Part shown: one piece after another, positions 43,490 to 54,390 of the stretch
Numbering within the stretch: the first letter of the stretch is position 1
How the letters are laid out: every line of letters begins with the position of its first letter
Assembly (NCBI GenBank): GCA_023213395.1
Contig: CM041465.1
Location: 116,257,741 to 116,321,740, forward strand
Direction: 5' to 3'
Length of the DNA: 64,000 nucleotides
From: Cycas panzhihuaensis
Lineage: Eukaryota > Cycadophyta
The notes under the pieces: generated by a model
Database searches by the model: none
Told to the model about the DNA's origin: nothing
Seen by the model: only the letters and a program-made list of their open reading frames with translations
Made by a program: the position numbers and the translations under genes

Positions 43490-43805
43490 TATGCCTTCTC
43501 TGTTTCCTCAAAATTTTAGCTCATTTGGATGTCATTTAGCTATATTTTTATTCATTTAATTATAATATATATTTGCTATTTTTTTCTGCTAGCTGTGAGA
43601 TTAATTTTATGCAAAACAAGGCTTGAACTCTAATCAAATGATATTTTCTGAACCCAACCTTTTGTACACATCTAGTGGGATGTGTCTTCTACCTTTACAC
43701 AAAATTTTATATAATTTTGATACCATTTAGCCATATCTCTTTCAGTTATACCAATGCCTAGAATTTTCCACATCCTGTAAACATATGGTAGATCCTCCTG
43801 GATCA
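43490..43805 (-). repeat. Chromovirus 3' LTR, truncated to about 315 bp
   Basis: It matches 49175-49498 of the 5' LTR (CTCTGTTTCCTCAAAA.TTTAG through GGTAGATC.TCCTGGATCA). About 730 bases at its far end are missing and Tat LTR sequence starts instead. The polypurine tract AAGGAAGGGGGAGCCA lies next to it on the minus strand (43806-43821). Confidence 0.82.
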
Positions 43806-43821
43806 TGGCTCCCCCTTCCTT

Positions 43822-45400
43822 GGAAAATAGCCAACTCCTGTTTGGCTTAGAATTGGAGATGGGGGAAGTGTTGTTCTCCTTGTTTCCTACTAAACCACTT
43901 GGCCTTACTAGGCAATTACCTGCTACTCCAATCCTGAAAGATTCATGTGTCTTATATCTTGTTTTGGTAGATTTTCTCTCCAAGATACAATCTTCCTTGA
44001 GAGGCTCCTCACTTTCCAAATATAAATCATCAACTGAAGGTAAAGTGAACTGGTCCTGTTCCTCATCTAGCATGGAGAGCTCAAAGAGTTTTAAGTATTC
44101 AACATTTACTACTGAATATATTTGCATATAAGGTGGAAGATTAAGTTGGAAAGCATTGCCACCTACTTTTCTCAAAATCTTGAATGGTCCATACCTTATA
44201 GGTTTGAGTTTCTTGCCTTCTCATTTTAACCTCTCCTTGCTCAAGTATAACCATACTAAATCTCCTTCTTGAAAGGTACACTCTTGCCTATGCTTGTTAT
44301 GTCTTTCCTTGTACTTTTTTTGAGTCCTTAGAAGTTGATCATGTACTTCTTTGTGGACCCTCTGGATCTTCTCCAAGTATCTTAAAGCCTTATCATGCTC
44401 CTCCTTCTCTTTGACAGATCCTTCCTTAGCTTGCATGGAAAACTCTAAGTCAAATGGACTTTGAGGTAAGTATCCAAAACAAACTTCAAAAGGCACTTTA
44501 GAGTGTGTTGCATGCATTGCTCTATTAAATGCAAATTATAGAAAAGCCAATGATTCATCCCAAGTCTTTAGATGCTTGGAATTGTATCCCCTCAATAAAT
44601 GTACCAAAGTTCTATTCACTACTTTAGTTTGTCCATCTATTTGAGGATGGAAACTTGTACTCCTCTTCAATTTGGTATCCATCATCTCCCATAGCGACTT
44701 CCAAAATGATGAAAGGAATTGAGTGTCCCGATCTAAAATGATGGAAGAAGGCAAGCCAAAATTCTTCCATACATGCTCGAAGAATAACTCAGCTGCTCCT
44801 GTACTTGTGATTGTCTTTTTATAAGGTATTAGACATATCATTTTATTGAACCTATCTACAACAACAAAAAGATAATCATATCCCTTCTTAGTCATGGGAA
44901 GTCCCCCTAAGAAATCAATGGAGATACTTTCCCAAGGTCTAGTGGGAATAGGAAGTGGTGTATACAATCCTAATTTTCTAGAAGAAGGCTTAGAAGTATT
45001 ACATATTACACATCCTTTTACATATTTTTTTACATCATTTTGCATTTTTGGCCATACAACATATCTTCTCAAGTTTGCTAAAGTCTTCTCTATACCAAAG
45101 TGACCAGCTACTTTAGAAGTATGGGCTTCTCTAAGCCACTTGATCTTGTCTTCTTTTGATGGAACATAGAGCTGCTCCTCTTTTGAAAAGCAGACCATCC
45201 TTCCAAGCAAGCTGGGAAGGTCTTCCTTTCACTAGGTTCTCTAATTCTTCCTTCAAAGTTTCATCTTCATGGTACAAGTCTTTGTACTCTTCATGATGCA
45301 TTGGTTCCACCTGCAAACTCATAAGAGAACTACAAACAAAATTAGAAGAAGAAGTGGAACAAGGTGGTCTAGATAACACATCAGCAATGTTTTTATTAGA
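43822..45400 (-). pseudogene. Chromovirus integrase and C-terminal tail
   Basis: The frame 45210-44536 carries an HHCC zinc domain (HTSKVAGHFG...CVICNTSKP), SIDFLGGLP, VVVDRF, IILDRDTQF and SFHPQIDGQTKVVNRT; the catalytic Glu of GQTE is Lys (G-to-A). A stop at about 44535 precedes 44517-44221 (HSKVPFEVCFGYLP, coiled segment, GDLVWLYL). The last frame (44175-43672) has FQLNLPPYMQIYSVVNVEYLK and, after a linker, DCILERKSTKTRYKTHESF. This sits where chromoviruses have a chromodomain, though the core Trp residues are not seen. Confidence 0.85.
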
Positions 45401-46660
45401 TCCCTTTTTGTACTTAATTACAATATTGAATTATTGTAAATAACTCATCCACTTCATGTGTCTTACTTGCTGTAATTTACTTTGGGTTTGTAAAAATTGA
45501 AGAGGCTTATGATTGGTATGAACTACAACCTCTTTTTCGAGCAAGTATGACCTCCAATGCTTGCATGCTTGATGAAGTATGAACATTTCTCGATCATATG
45601 TTGGGTAGTTCTTCACTTGAGGGGTGAAGACTTCCGAATGGTAAGCAATAGGTTTCCCATCTTGAATAAGGACAGCTCCCATCATATTTCCACTTGCATC
45701 AGCTTCTACTTCAAAAGGCCTTTGCAAATTTGGCATTGCCAAAACTGGTGCTTCACAAATTTTCTTCTTTAAAAGAAGAAAAGTTTCTTCCTCCTTGGCA
45801 CCCCAAGTAAACTTTTTACTAGATTTTGTCAATCCATGTAGAGGTGCTGCAACCTGTGAGAAATGAAGAATAAACTTTCTCAAGTATTGACAAGCTCCTA
45901 AAAAACTTCTCACCTCTGTGATGTTTGTTGGCCTAGGCCATTTGAGGATGGCTTGAGCCTTGAGTGGATCGATGCTCAACTTTCCTCCTCCAACCACAAA
46001 GCCTAAGAATATCAAGTTCTCCTTGCCAAATTCACACTTCTTCACATTAAGCTTCAAATGAAGCTTAGCCATAGTCTTTAAAACTTCTTCTATGTGTTGC
46101 AAATGTTCCTCCCATGTGTTGCTGAAAATTAAAATGTCATCAAGATAGACAATAACAAAATTATCCAAGTAAGGCCTTAACATTTCATTCATTAGCCTCA
46201 TGACTGTTGCAGGAGCATTGCACAATCCGAAAGGCATAACCCATCCATTCAAAGAGTCCTTGCTTTATTTTGAAGGCCGTCTTCCATGTGTCCTCCTCCT
46301 TGACCCTAACTTGGTGATAACCACTTTTCAAATCCAACTTAGTAAAATAACAAACATGCTGAATTTGATCAAGCAAATCATCTATGCGAGGCAAAGGATA
46401 GCGATTTTTAATTATAATTTTATTCAAAGCACGGAAGTCTATATATATTCTCCATCCTCTATCCTTCTTAGGCACCAAGACAATTGGTGACCCACAAGGT
46501 GAATATGAAGGTCTTATGACCCCTTGATCAAGCAGCTCCTCAACTTGCCTCTTTATCTCATTATTCTCTATAATGGAGTGCCTATACAAAGCAACATTAG
46601 GCAATGGTGCATCTCCTATAAGAGTGATTTCATGCTCTATCTTTCTCTTTGGTGGTAGCC
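45401..46660 (-). pseudogene. Chromovirus reverse transcriptase and RNase H
   Basis: The frame 46604-46185 holds KRQVEELLDQGVIRPSYSP, VPKKDRGWRIYIDFRALN and YFTKLDLKSGYHQ. A shift near 46240 leads to 46252-45431 with MPFGLCNAPATVMRLMNEM, the intact catalytic YLDDILIFS, the thumb, and RNase H (FEVEADASGNMMGAVL, YPTYDREMFILHQACKHWRSYL, TNHKPLQFL). Catalytic Asp residues of RT are kept. One frameshift and later stops inactivate it. Confidence 0.92.
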
Positions 46661-47395
46661 CATCAACATGTTGAAATAAAATATCATACCTTGTCTTTAA
46701 CTCCTTAATTTATTGCATTTGTTTAGGTGATATAAGAAGAGTATGAGTAGAAGGACCTTCTTCATCTCTTGGCTCTTCTTTTCTCCTTACCATTAAGATG
46801 ACGAATTTACCACATGCATTGATCATCCTTGTTGCTTGAGTAGTTGAAATTAATGCTATCTTATCCAAGTGCTTCTTTGTGGCCTTTATGATGAAGCTCT
46901 TGTTATCCTTCATCAACCAATATTTTCTCTCCCTTCGATAGAAGAGTGCATCTTGATCCCACAAGTAGGGATTCCCAAGCATAACACGGCATACATCTAA
47001 TGGCACCACATCACATATTACTTCATCAACAAAATCATTAGTGATGAAAAATTTAAGTGTACATTACTTTGATATTTACATTTCCACATCTTTATGGATC
47101 TAACCAAGAGGATATGGATGAGGGTGAGGAGTAGTTACCAACCCAATGCTCTTTACAAAACTTTCTGAGATCAAATTCTTTTGGCTCCTCGGATCTATAA
47201 TGGCACTAATAATACTATTTCCTATTTAAAGCTTCAAGTGAAATAGTTCCTCCCTTGTAGTATCATCTTCATAATTTGTAAGTAGAGTAACCTTCTCTTC
47301 TTCTCCTTCACTTTGAATCTCCACCTTAGAAAGTAGTGCTTTCCCTTTTTCCTTCTTTCTTAATTCCATATCCTTGATATGCTTTGGATTTAGCT
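46661..47395 (-). pseudogene. Chromovirus protease
   Basis: Motif IIDPRSQKNLISESFVKSIGL near 47200 corresponds to the usual IDxGSxxNFIS active site, with the Gly lost. Then DEVICDVVPLDVCRVMLGNPYLWDQDALFYRRERKYWL (47050-46900), the typical flap and C-terminal region of chromovirus proteases. Several stops separate the parts. Confidence 0.8.
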
Positions 47396-48311
47396 CTGGA
47401 TGCAACTTCTAATACTTTGTTGTAATATGACCACTAATATCACAATGCTCACAATAGTTAGAACTTTTAACAAAATTAGTTCTTTTCTTTTTTCCTTCTT
47501 GCCTTTTAGATGAGTACAATTTAGGATTCTTTTCATACTTATTATAAGTAAAAGTAGAATCTTTAGACATGAATGTAGATTTCTTACTTTTACTTTCTAT
47601 TGCCATAGCCATCCTACTTACTTCTCCAGTGGATTGAACCTTAAAAAGCCCTAGTTCCTTCCTTATGTATTCATGTAATCCTCTAATGAATTTCATAAGA
47701 GTGACATGTCCATCTATATTAATACCAAGTAGCATGCCATGCCTAAAAAATAAAGAAGTATACTCTTGGACACTTACACCTCTCCCTTGGCGTAAATATT
47801 ACCAAGTGACCCATTGGTCTTCCTGATGACCTATGAGGTAGAATTGCTTCTTTATTATTTTCTTAAAATCCCTCCATGAAAAAAAAGATACATCATGAGT
47901 CTTCAAATATGCATTCCACCATGTCAATGCATGTTTACACAACTTAAGCCTAGCAAATGAAAGCTTTTGAGCATTACTATAAGCATAAATTGTGAAGTAG
48001 GTTTCAAGTTGATCCAACCAATGGTCCAACTTTTCAGCATTTACCTCTCCATCATAAGTTGAAATATCCAACTTTGCCTTCACCTTGAAGGGTTGATGAG
48101 ATGAAGTACCCTTGCTTTCTTCAAAAGAGTGCTTTAAGGTCTCCTCCTCTTCCTCTTCATGGTTGTGATTATATGTGGATCCTCCTTCAACTTCCTTCTC
48201 TTTGCCCTTTCCTTTGACTAGAGGTAGAAGGTGGGTCATAATTTACATCAAGGCTTCTACATTCTTCTCAATCTTTTCAAATCTAATTTCTCCATCTTCT
48301 TTTTCAGCCAT
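47396..48311 (-). pseudogene. Chromovirus gag with zinc knuckle
   Basis: The start is taken at ATG 48311 (MAEKEDGEIRFEKIEKNVEALM), followed by a TAA and then the 48239-47799 frame: acidic segment, then VKAKLDISTYDGEVNAEKLDHWLDQLETYF, KHALTWWNAYL, and FKKIIKKQFY, the classical gag domain. 47735-47409 completes it with KFIRGLHEYIRKEL and the knuckle YCEHCDISGHITTKY. The last Cys is Tyr and the next Trp codon is TAG, two adjacent G-to-A changes. Confidence 0.88.
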
Positions 48312-48427
48312 GGTGCTTGGATTCTTTCTTTGTCTTCTTGGTGATTGCAACACAAGAAAGTCTTCACATTTCTCTTTGTATCCTTTCCTTGTTTATACCA
48401 TTCAAGTCCCTACAACAAAGATCACAG

Positions 48428-48439
48428 GCTCTGATACCA
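48428..48439 (-). promoter_or_regulatory. Chromovirus primer-binding site (initiator tRNA-Met)
   Basis: The minus strand reads TGGTATCAGAGC exactly, five bases from the LTR end. Confidence 0.92.
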
Positions 48440-48444
48440 AAATA

Positions 48445-49498
48445 TGATCCCAAAATAGATCTTAGTTGGTGAAGAAGTCAATTATCAACCTTTTCTCCTT
48501 GAGATCCTGGGAGTTAGTGTAGAAATCTCAATAACATCAAAATAACAATGAGCCCACGAAAGGAAATTCTATACCAAATTATTTATTCTTGACATTGATC
48601 CAAAAGTATGAGGAGTAGTACTTTTATTAAACTATGAAAATCTCCATTTAATGGTGGAGAAATCAACTAGCAAAAGAATGGTAAAATTACAAGGAATAAA
48701 TGATATAATTATAATATAAGGGGGACTCCAACCCTCCAAAATGCTTCTCCAAGGATGCTTCCTAAGTCAAGTCTCCAAGAACCACCTCTCCAACCCCTAA
48801 TAGGGCTTAATTTATAGAAAGAAACCAAAATTGCATGTTTAACAAGTGGTAATCATGCAAGTATAACCACTAACCACTAGAATGCATGTTGTCCAAGTGG
48901 CCTTCATGCAATTTTTAAAAAGTTACAACTTGTAACTAATCTTAACGGACTCCAATTTAGCTAAAATTTGGTACACATATAGGAACGTATGTCCCCTCCA
49001 CTTCTTCAATATTTTAACTTATTTGGATGTCATTGGCTATATTTTTATTCATTTAATTATAATATGTATTTGCTATTTTTCTGCTGTCCAAGTGGCCTTC
49101 ATGTAATTCTTAAAAATTATGGCTTGTAACTAACCTTAACCAACTCCAATTTAGCTCAAATTTGGTATACGTATAGGAACATATGTCTCCTCTGTTTCCT
49201 CAAAACTTTAGCTCATTTGGATGTTATTTGTCTATATTTTTATTCATTTAATTATAATATGTATTTGCTATTTTTTTTCTGCTAGCTATGGGATTAATTT
49301 TATGTAAAATAAGGCTTGAACTCTAATCAAATGATATTTTCTGAACCCCAAGTTTTGTACACATCTAGTGGGATGTGTCTTCTACCTTTACACAAAATTT
49401 CATATAATTTTTATACAATTTGGCCATATCTCTTTCAGTTATACCAATGCCTAGCATTTTCTGCATCCTGTAAACATATGGTAGATCATCCTGGATCA
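48445..49498 (-). repeat. Chromovirus 5' LTR, 1054 bp
   Basis: It starts TGATCCCAAAATAG and ends ATCCTGGATCA in plus orientation, with TG...CA ends. It lies between the primer site and the resumed Tat LTR at 49499. It contains a tandem duplication of about 195 bp, listed separately. Confidence 0.88.
48889..49280. repeat. Tandem duplication inside the chromovirus LTR, about 195 bp units
   Basis: Both units (about 48889-49083 and 49084-49280) start TGTCCAAGTGGCCTTCATG and run through TTTTTATTCATTTAATTATAATATGTATTTGCTATTT to TTTCTGCT. The truncated 3' LTR retains only the end of one unit, so whether it shared the duplication cannot be seen. Confidence 0.85.
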
Positions 49499-49742
49499 TC
49501 GAGGCTACTTAACAAACTAAGGGAGTCTCTCTCTTGCCCAACCTTGAATCAAGGAGGTTTTTACTTAGAAGGGAGTTTGTGTGCTATTTAAAGGTCCTCA
49601 AACATATGTTCTGATGCATAGATGCCTTTTGTGGGTGATCATTTTCTTTACCCTCATAGATTCTTTAGCCACAAAGTTGTTTATTGTATTGGCTCAATCT
49701 CTTTGAATCTGGTGACCCCCAGAGGTGTGATTCTAGAGTCCA
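49499..49742 (+). mobile_element. Tat-family LTR inside copia-2, right part
   Basis: It matches the end of the G0 LTR: GTTCTGATGCA, CTTTTGTGGGTG, a TTTCTTTA..CTTAG block and AGGTGTGATTCTAG, ending AGAGTCCA. It continues the LTR interrupted at 43489. Confidence 0.75.
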
Positions 49743-49797
49743 TAAGGGGTTTTTATGAATAGAATAGAGTATGATGATCTTATTTTCATCTTCTTTA

Positions 49798-51480
49798 ATC
49801 AATCAAAGATAGAAGCCCTAAGGTCAAGCTACTTTCATAACTATTCAAGCTTCACCCTTTGCAATGATTTGGTGAAGATATCAGCCACTTGATCTACTAT
49901 GGGGTAGTATTCTAGTTGAATTATGTTGTCATGAACTAGTTCTCCAATCCCATGGACTTTTATACTTATGTATTTAATAGTATTATAAAATACAAGTTTT
50001 TTTTCCATGTGGATTACTGATTAATTATCTACACGAAGGCCAATAGGACTTGTTTGGGTGATATTTAATGTTTCCAATAATTTTCTAAGCTATATCACCT
50101 CTTTGTTGGTTTTAGAAGTAGTAGTGTATTCAACTTTAGCAGTTGAATCAATAACTATCTTCTACCGTTAGGATCAACATGATATTGGTGCTATTCTAAG
50201 GAATGTTACATACCCAGATGTAGATCTTTCTATATCTTTATCTTATGCAAAGTTTGAGTTTGTGTATACAGAAAGATTAAATTCATTATTAGGTTCATAT
50301 AATGGACTAAATTTGTTGGTGGTCTTTAGGTATTTTAACACTCAAACTATAGCTGCCAATGATTCTGCTTAGGATTTATCATGAATCATGCAAGAATACT
50401 AATAGAATGTGTAATATCTAGCCTTGTATTAGTATTGTAGATGAGACTACCTACAAATTTCTTATAGAGTGTTGTATCTACCTCCTTAGTGTCACTATCA
50501 GCTAAGAGTTTGGTATTAGGATCCATAGGTAAAGACATTAGTCGAGCATATTCTAACTGAAACTTGGTTAAAAGATCATTGATGTATTTTTATTAGGAGA
50601 GGAAAAAGTTTCTATTCTTTTATGTTACTTTAATTCTTAAGTAATATTTCATCAAATTGAGGTTAGACAATTCGAACGTTTTGTTAAGGTCCTTTTTAAG
50701 CTAACTTATTACCTGTTCATTGTTACCTATTACTAGCATGTCATCCACAAAGATTATGAGATAAGTGACTTTGTCCTTTTGGTGCTTGATGAATAGTGTT
50801 GGATCAATATCTTGGTAGTCACAAACCTCATATCTAAGTTACCCTATGTTTTTAGATAACTTGGCAAACTAAGAATGATGGGCTTATTTAAGGCCATATA
50901 AAGACTTTCTGAGTCTGCAAGCCTTATGCTCTTGACCTTCAATCTCGTATCCTTCTAGCTGAGCCTTGTAAATTTATTTTTTAATATTTTGATTAAGAAA
51001 CATAGTCTTAATATCAATCCAATGGATTTCCTAGTCATATTGAGCAGCCAAGGTCATAAGAGTTCTAATTGTAAGCCACTTGGTTATAGGTACAAAGACT
51101 TCAGTGTAGTCGATACTTTCCATTTATATGAATCCTGTAGCTACTAACCTCACCTTATATTTTTTAAGTGTGTTATCTAATCTATATTTATTTTTGAACA
51201 CCCATTAATTTTAAACTATCTTTTTACCAAATAATATATCAATAAGCTCCTATGTACCATTTTTTATAAGAGATTAGTATTCTTCATTTATTACATTTCT
51301 CTAAATTATATGTTTCATAGATTCCTGGTATAAGAGGGGCTCTTTATTAAGAGTAAGGTGTAGTTATACTGGTTTAAGATCAACATGTAATAATTCCTAT
51401 ATCCTTGCTCTATAGACACTTTGAGTGCCAGTTTTATTAACTCCATCTGGTCATATGTCCTCATTGAGCTAGCAGGCTTA
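49798..51480 (-). pseudogene. Copia-2 reverse transcriptase and RNase H
   Basis: There is no long frame, but it aligns with copia-1 base for base over 50800-51480 (for example CAATATCTTGGTAGTCACAAACCTCATATC at 50808 against 10 onward). The RNase H end (about 50600-49850) shows the DQVADIF.KSL..VKLE tail near 49890-49850. The C-terminal half missing from copia-1 in this window is therefore represented here, in decayed form. Confidence 0.85.
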
Positions 51481-53220
51481 ACAAGATCCTCGAGTTAGGA
51501 ATGAGATTCTCATTTCCTCAACTTCTTAGTTCTCATCTTATTTATTAAAATGATTATTTTATGAGAGGGATGTTGGTGCACTTGGGAAAAATGGTCCTTC
51601 TACCATTGTTTTGCCTTTGTCAACTAAAGGTGGAAAGGATGATTCTTCTATAATGGTTTTACTTTTATTAACTCTTCTATCTTCAAAGGATGGTGTTGGA
51701 TGTATACTCATCAGTTCAAAGTCATAACTTATATCCTTTAAGGCTCTATTATTAGCTTCTAATATTTGGGGTAATTTATATGTGCCCCCCTCTCCTAAAT
51801 TTCAGAATCTGAATATCATGCTTGATAATATCATTATAGCGACGTGAGGGTATTTTGGAGTCTAGTCTAAGCAATTGATCCTCTATCTCTGTAAAAAGTA
51901 CATCTCTAGTAACAATGATTTTTTATTGTAAAGTTATAAAGACCTTATACCCTTTCTTGTCCATAGGGTATCCAACAAAGATGCCTTTAAGTGTCCTTGG
52001 TTGGAGTTTATTTTGATCTACATCTAGAATGTGGGCATATCATGTAGAGCCAAAAAATTTAAAGTAGTGAACAATAGGGGCTTATCTTGACCATATTTTA
52101 TTAGGTGATTGTCCTCCTTTTAAAAGGCTAATAGAATTAATGTAATAAACAACTACCTAAATGGCTTTAGCCCATAGGTAGATAAGTAGATTTTTGTATA
52201 CCATAGATTAATCCATGTTCATGATTATCTTGTTTATGCACTCGACAACTCTATTTTGTTATGGGATACTTGCTATCATTATTTGATATTTGATGCCATT
52301 ATCTTGAAGGTAGCTTTCAAACTTATGTGAGGTATATTCACCACTATTATCAGTTCAAAGACATTTGAGTTGATAACCTAACTCTTTTTTAGTGTGGGCT
52401 TTGAATTATTTGAATATATAAAAGGCTTTATCTTTCTTATGTAGAAAAGATACCCATATTTTCCTAGTGAAATTATAAATGAAAGAGATGTAATATAACT
52501 TGCCCTTCAAGAAAGGAATGGATATTAGTCTGCATAGATTAGAGTATACCAATTGTAATGGATGGCTCAATTTCCACTAGTTTTTAGGAAAGAGTTGTCG
52601 ATGAGATTTGGCAATAATACAAACTTTATATTTGAAGGGCTTGGAGGAGAACTTTTAAAGACTTCGAAGACTGTTACAAATATCTCTAAGTTTATTGATG
52701 TGAATATGGCCCATGTGAGCATGCCAAAGAGCTTTTGGTGATAACATTAGGTGGGTCAGGATAGTGTTAAATACAAATTCTTCATCGGCACAAGGGCTTT
52801 AGGCATAATGGGCTTCAAAAGATGGAGAGCCATTTAGTCGAAAGAGTTTGCCAGTGAGATATCTAGTCAAAACTACTCGATCAATTAGAGGTGAATGACC
52901 TAGAGAGTCTGGTCATTTATGGTTACACTCAGATTAAATCTATGAGAAATAAGTGTAGATAAGGAGAGTAGGTTTTATCTGAGATTAGATATGTATATGA
53001 CATCAAGTAATGTAAAATCTCTTAAGACTGGGAGTTTTAGGTGAATGTTACCAATTTCTTCAAAAGGTTGTTGTGATTTATCAACCATGTAAATAACTCC
53101 TTGAATATTTAAGTCAAATGTTTGATATAGACTATGATTACACGTCATATATTGACTTACTCATGTGTCTACGATCCACTATCTATTTATTAAAATAATA
53201 CTATTTATAATTCTGATAGG
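51481..53220 (-). pseudogene. Copia-2 integrase and protease region
   Basis: It is homologous to 640-2110 of copia-1, including the segment around the second Asp (about 52335) and the zinc-region tail (about 52590-52660). It is extensively decayed. It also includes the stretch about 51600-52300 between integrase core and RT, much of which is missing in copia-1, so copia-1 has an internal deletion there. Confidence 0.8.
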
Positions 53221-54390
53221 ACTTGGCATTAGTGAAGGGAATTCATAAGGGATATATCCACATTGAGCTTTAAAGTATCTTTGTGATTGGTCAATATCAT
53301 TTGATGCTAAAGATCCCTCAATTCTTTGAAAGTATACTTATACAAAACCTATACCACTAAATGATTCTTCACAAGTTTCTTTAACATTATGAGCTCTATG
53401 TTTTGGTTAGAACTTGGCCAACTTATAAGTGGCAGTTCTATAATCTTTTGTAAAGTATCCTTTATAGTTACGTTGATCACATATAATAGTTTGATTATCA
53501 GTCCCTAAAGAGGTACAAGTTTAGCCTAGATATCTTGGTTTTTGTTGAGGTGGCCCTTGGCCTTGAGACTGTCAAGACTATGACTGAGGATTTGGTTGAC
53601 CTTGTGGATGATTTCCCATGTTTCTTCCTCTTCCTCTTGCTTAGTTATTTCCTCTACTATGAGAGGGACCTTGATTTTTTGTATAACAAGTTTCTTCTTC
53701 CACCTCAAAGGATGCAACTAGAAGAGAATCAAAAGTTATAAAGTTGGTATTAAAGGTTTTGTCAAATTCTATAAACTTCTTGGTAATTATTTCAAGGTAG
53801 AGTGTCTTCAATATTCCACTAGATTAAAGACTTCCAAGTAAGCTTTTATAATTAGGGACATATAGATATAATTGGATTAAGAATACCTAAGTGATGCATC
53901 AGGTCTTAAAATCTTTATTAATTACGTATTTTATTGGTTAAATGAAATATACTGTCTCACGAGCTTATCCCTTCTACACTTTTAATTTGTTTATTTTCAA
54001 AATAAGATGAATGAATTCTAAGTCTGACTTGGTATCAAAGTTCTTCTTGAGAACTTTAAGGACCTTTTAGGCTATATCATGTTGCTCTTCATTAATCAAG
54101 CTATATAGGAAGCGATTAGTAACCAATAGAATTCCTATATAAATCTTTTTTCATCTATCTCCCATTGTAGTTTGGTTGCGATATCTATAGGAGTTATTAC
54201 AACATTTCTACTAGAAGTAAATATTGTAGCTATTACAAGTATGATGGGTGTAAGCTACAAGTGGGCTCTCTAAAGGCCTTTATACTTTACAACAATTTTA
54301 ACTCTAGTGTACTATAAATCCTAATTTTTTTTACCTTTCAATACGTAGTTAATGCTCTGCTTAAATTGAGATGATATGGTGATGATGAAG
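53221..54390 (-). pseudogene. Copia-2 gag
   Basis: It aligns with 2200-3090 of copia-1. The only sizeable frame is 53717-53526 (acidic, QEEEEETWEI), corresponding to the acidic gag tail of copia-1. The start is near 54376, where ATATCATCTCAATTTAAGCAG on the minus strand resembles the MSSQFKQ start of copia-1 (ATG changed to ATA). Confidence 0.78.

Larger units (their letters stand above)
43490..49498 (-). mobile_element. Chromovirus-like Ty3/gypsy element with truncated 3' LTR
   Basis: Minus-strand order: 5' LTR (48445-49498), initiator tRNA-Met primer site, gag, protease, RT, RNase H, integrase with a C-terminal tail, polypurine tract, then about 315 bp of 3' LTR. It interrupts the Tat LTR. 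It is unrelated to the Tat family in sequence; its RT has YLDD and a DFRALN-type fingers region. Confidence 0.88.

Noticed and set aside
48428-48439. tRNA gene from the tRNA-like words at the primer-binding sites
   Set aside because: Only about 12 bases complementary to a tRNA 3' end are present, with no cloverleaf sequence around them.
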